This document shows positions 6,165 to 6,691 of a DNA stretch of 6,691 nucleotides, piece after piece. This DNA comes from an uncultured Pseudomonadota bacterium. Its GTDB lineage: Bacteria > Pseudomonadota > Gammaproteobacteria > Methylococcales > Methylomonadaceae. The notes beneath the pieces are model-generated. The model was given only the letters and a program-made list of their open reading frames with translations. It was not told the origin of the DNA and ran no database searches. A program made the translations under genes and the position numbers. Location: the NCBI GenBank assembly GCA_903931355.1, contig CAIZCB010000133.1, forward strand, positions 1 through 6,691, given 5' to 3'. Position 1 is the stretch's first letter, and each line of letters opens with the position of its first letter.

Positions 6165-6691
6165 GCCGCTGCCTCCGCTAAAGCGACAACCTGTGCCGCC
6201 GCGCTGTTCAAATCTTCAGCAGCCACTAAACCTAAACCGGATTGGTTCAACATCGCTCTACCCTGTTCTGCATTGGTGCCTTCCAAACGCACCACCACTG
6301 GAATCGTCAATTGCATTTCTTCCACCGCGGCCAAAATACCGGCTGCAATCACATCGCATTGGACAATGCCGCCAAAAATATTGACCAACACCGCTTTGAC
6401 TGTGCCATCGGCAATAATCAATTTAAAGGCTTCTTTGACTTTGTCTTTATTAGTACCGCCACCAACATCCAAAAAGTTAGCCGGCGCACCGCCTTTTAAT
6501 TTCACCATGTCCATGGTCGCCATCGCCAAGCCTGCACCATTAACCATACAACCAATGTTGCCACCCAAAGTGATGTAATTCAGATCAAATTGTTTGGCTT
6601 GCACTTCTTTGGCATCTTCTTGCGCGGTATCACGCAAGGCAGCAATATCAGAATGCAAAGCCAAGGCATTGTCATCAAAATTGATTTTGGC
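6161..6691 (-). CDS. sucC: Succinyl-CoA synthetase, beta subunit (C-terminal part)
   Basis: The frame is open to the right edge, giving the last 176 residues of a protein usually about 388 long. The N-terminal ATP-grasp region and the start lie outside the window. It begins [20 protein letters not shown]. It then has [18 protein letters not shown], the ANFLDVGGG loop, [10 protein letters not shown] (the segment facing the phosphohistidine of SucD) and [14 protein letters not shown], all standard for SucC. It ends at a TGA (6163-6161) that overlaps the sucD start codon, the normal sucCD arrangement. Nucleotide preference (ATP or GTP) cannot be judged from this part. Confidence 0.97.
   Translation of the reverse strand, partial: AKINFDDNALALHSDIAALRDTAQEDAKEVQAKQFDLNYITLGGNIGCMVNGAGLAMATMDMVKLKGGAPANFLDVGGGTNKDKVKEAFKLIIADGTVKAVLVNIFGGIVQCDVIAAGILAAVEEMQLTIPVVVRLEGTNAEQGRAMLNQSGLGLVAAEDLNSAAAQVVALAEAAA
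6172..6176 (-). promoter_or_regulatory. sucD ribosome binding site inside sucC
   Basis: GGAGG lies seven bases before the sucD ATG, within the last codons of sucC. It supports the assigned sucD start at 6164. Confidence 0.85.

Noticed and set aside
1..6691. tRNA, rRNA, CRISPR array, transposase or integrase
   Set aside because: I looked for these on both strands and saw none; no regularly spaced direct repeats and no recombinase motifs are present.

Overview
The window reads as a piece of a Gram-negative, probably gammaproteobacterial, chromosome. SucC, SucD, the two-domain NAD synthetase and the small transporter all look gammaproteobacterial. A methanotroph-like (Methylococcales) host is only an impression from protein style. 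Every supported gene lies on the minus strand, so transcription runs from the right edge to the left: sucC (C-terminal part) > sucD > structured intergenic element > nadE > exported protein of unknown function > AAA ATPase > DUF4276-type protein (frameshifted) > SMR transporter > start of one more gene.

Right part (about 5298-6691): sucC and sucD encode the beta and alpha subunits of succinyl-CoA synthetase and overlap by an ATGA junction. About 300 bases without a gene (4998-5297) follow. They are filled by a dense set of perfect or near-perfect inverted repeats, which I read as a palindromic repeat element and not as a coding region, although several spurious ORFs cross it.

Middle (2267-4997): nadE, a glutamine-hydrolysing NAD+ synthetase with glutaminase and synthetase domains both intact, is followed 13 bases later by a secreted or periplasmic protein of unknown function with a strong ribosome binding site. 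The two are probably one transcript.

Left part (1-2247): the accessory region. A stand-alone ABC/OLD-like AAA ATPase overlaps (ATGA) a DUF4276-family gene. This two-gene layout resembles ATPase plus TOPRIM-like effector defence modules such as PARIS, so an antiphage role is inferred. The DUF4276 frame is broken at a run of eight A's. Removing one A restores a 191-residue protein with a family-like C-terminus. Next come a short leader region with a 27-codon ORF, a Gdx/SugE-like SMR exporter and the first 12 codons of another gene. The most notable items are the ATPase/DUF4276 pair, the homopolymer frameshift inside it, and the multi-hairpin element between sucD and nadE.
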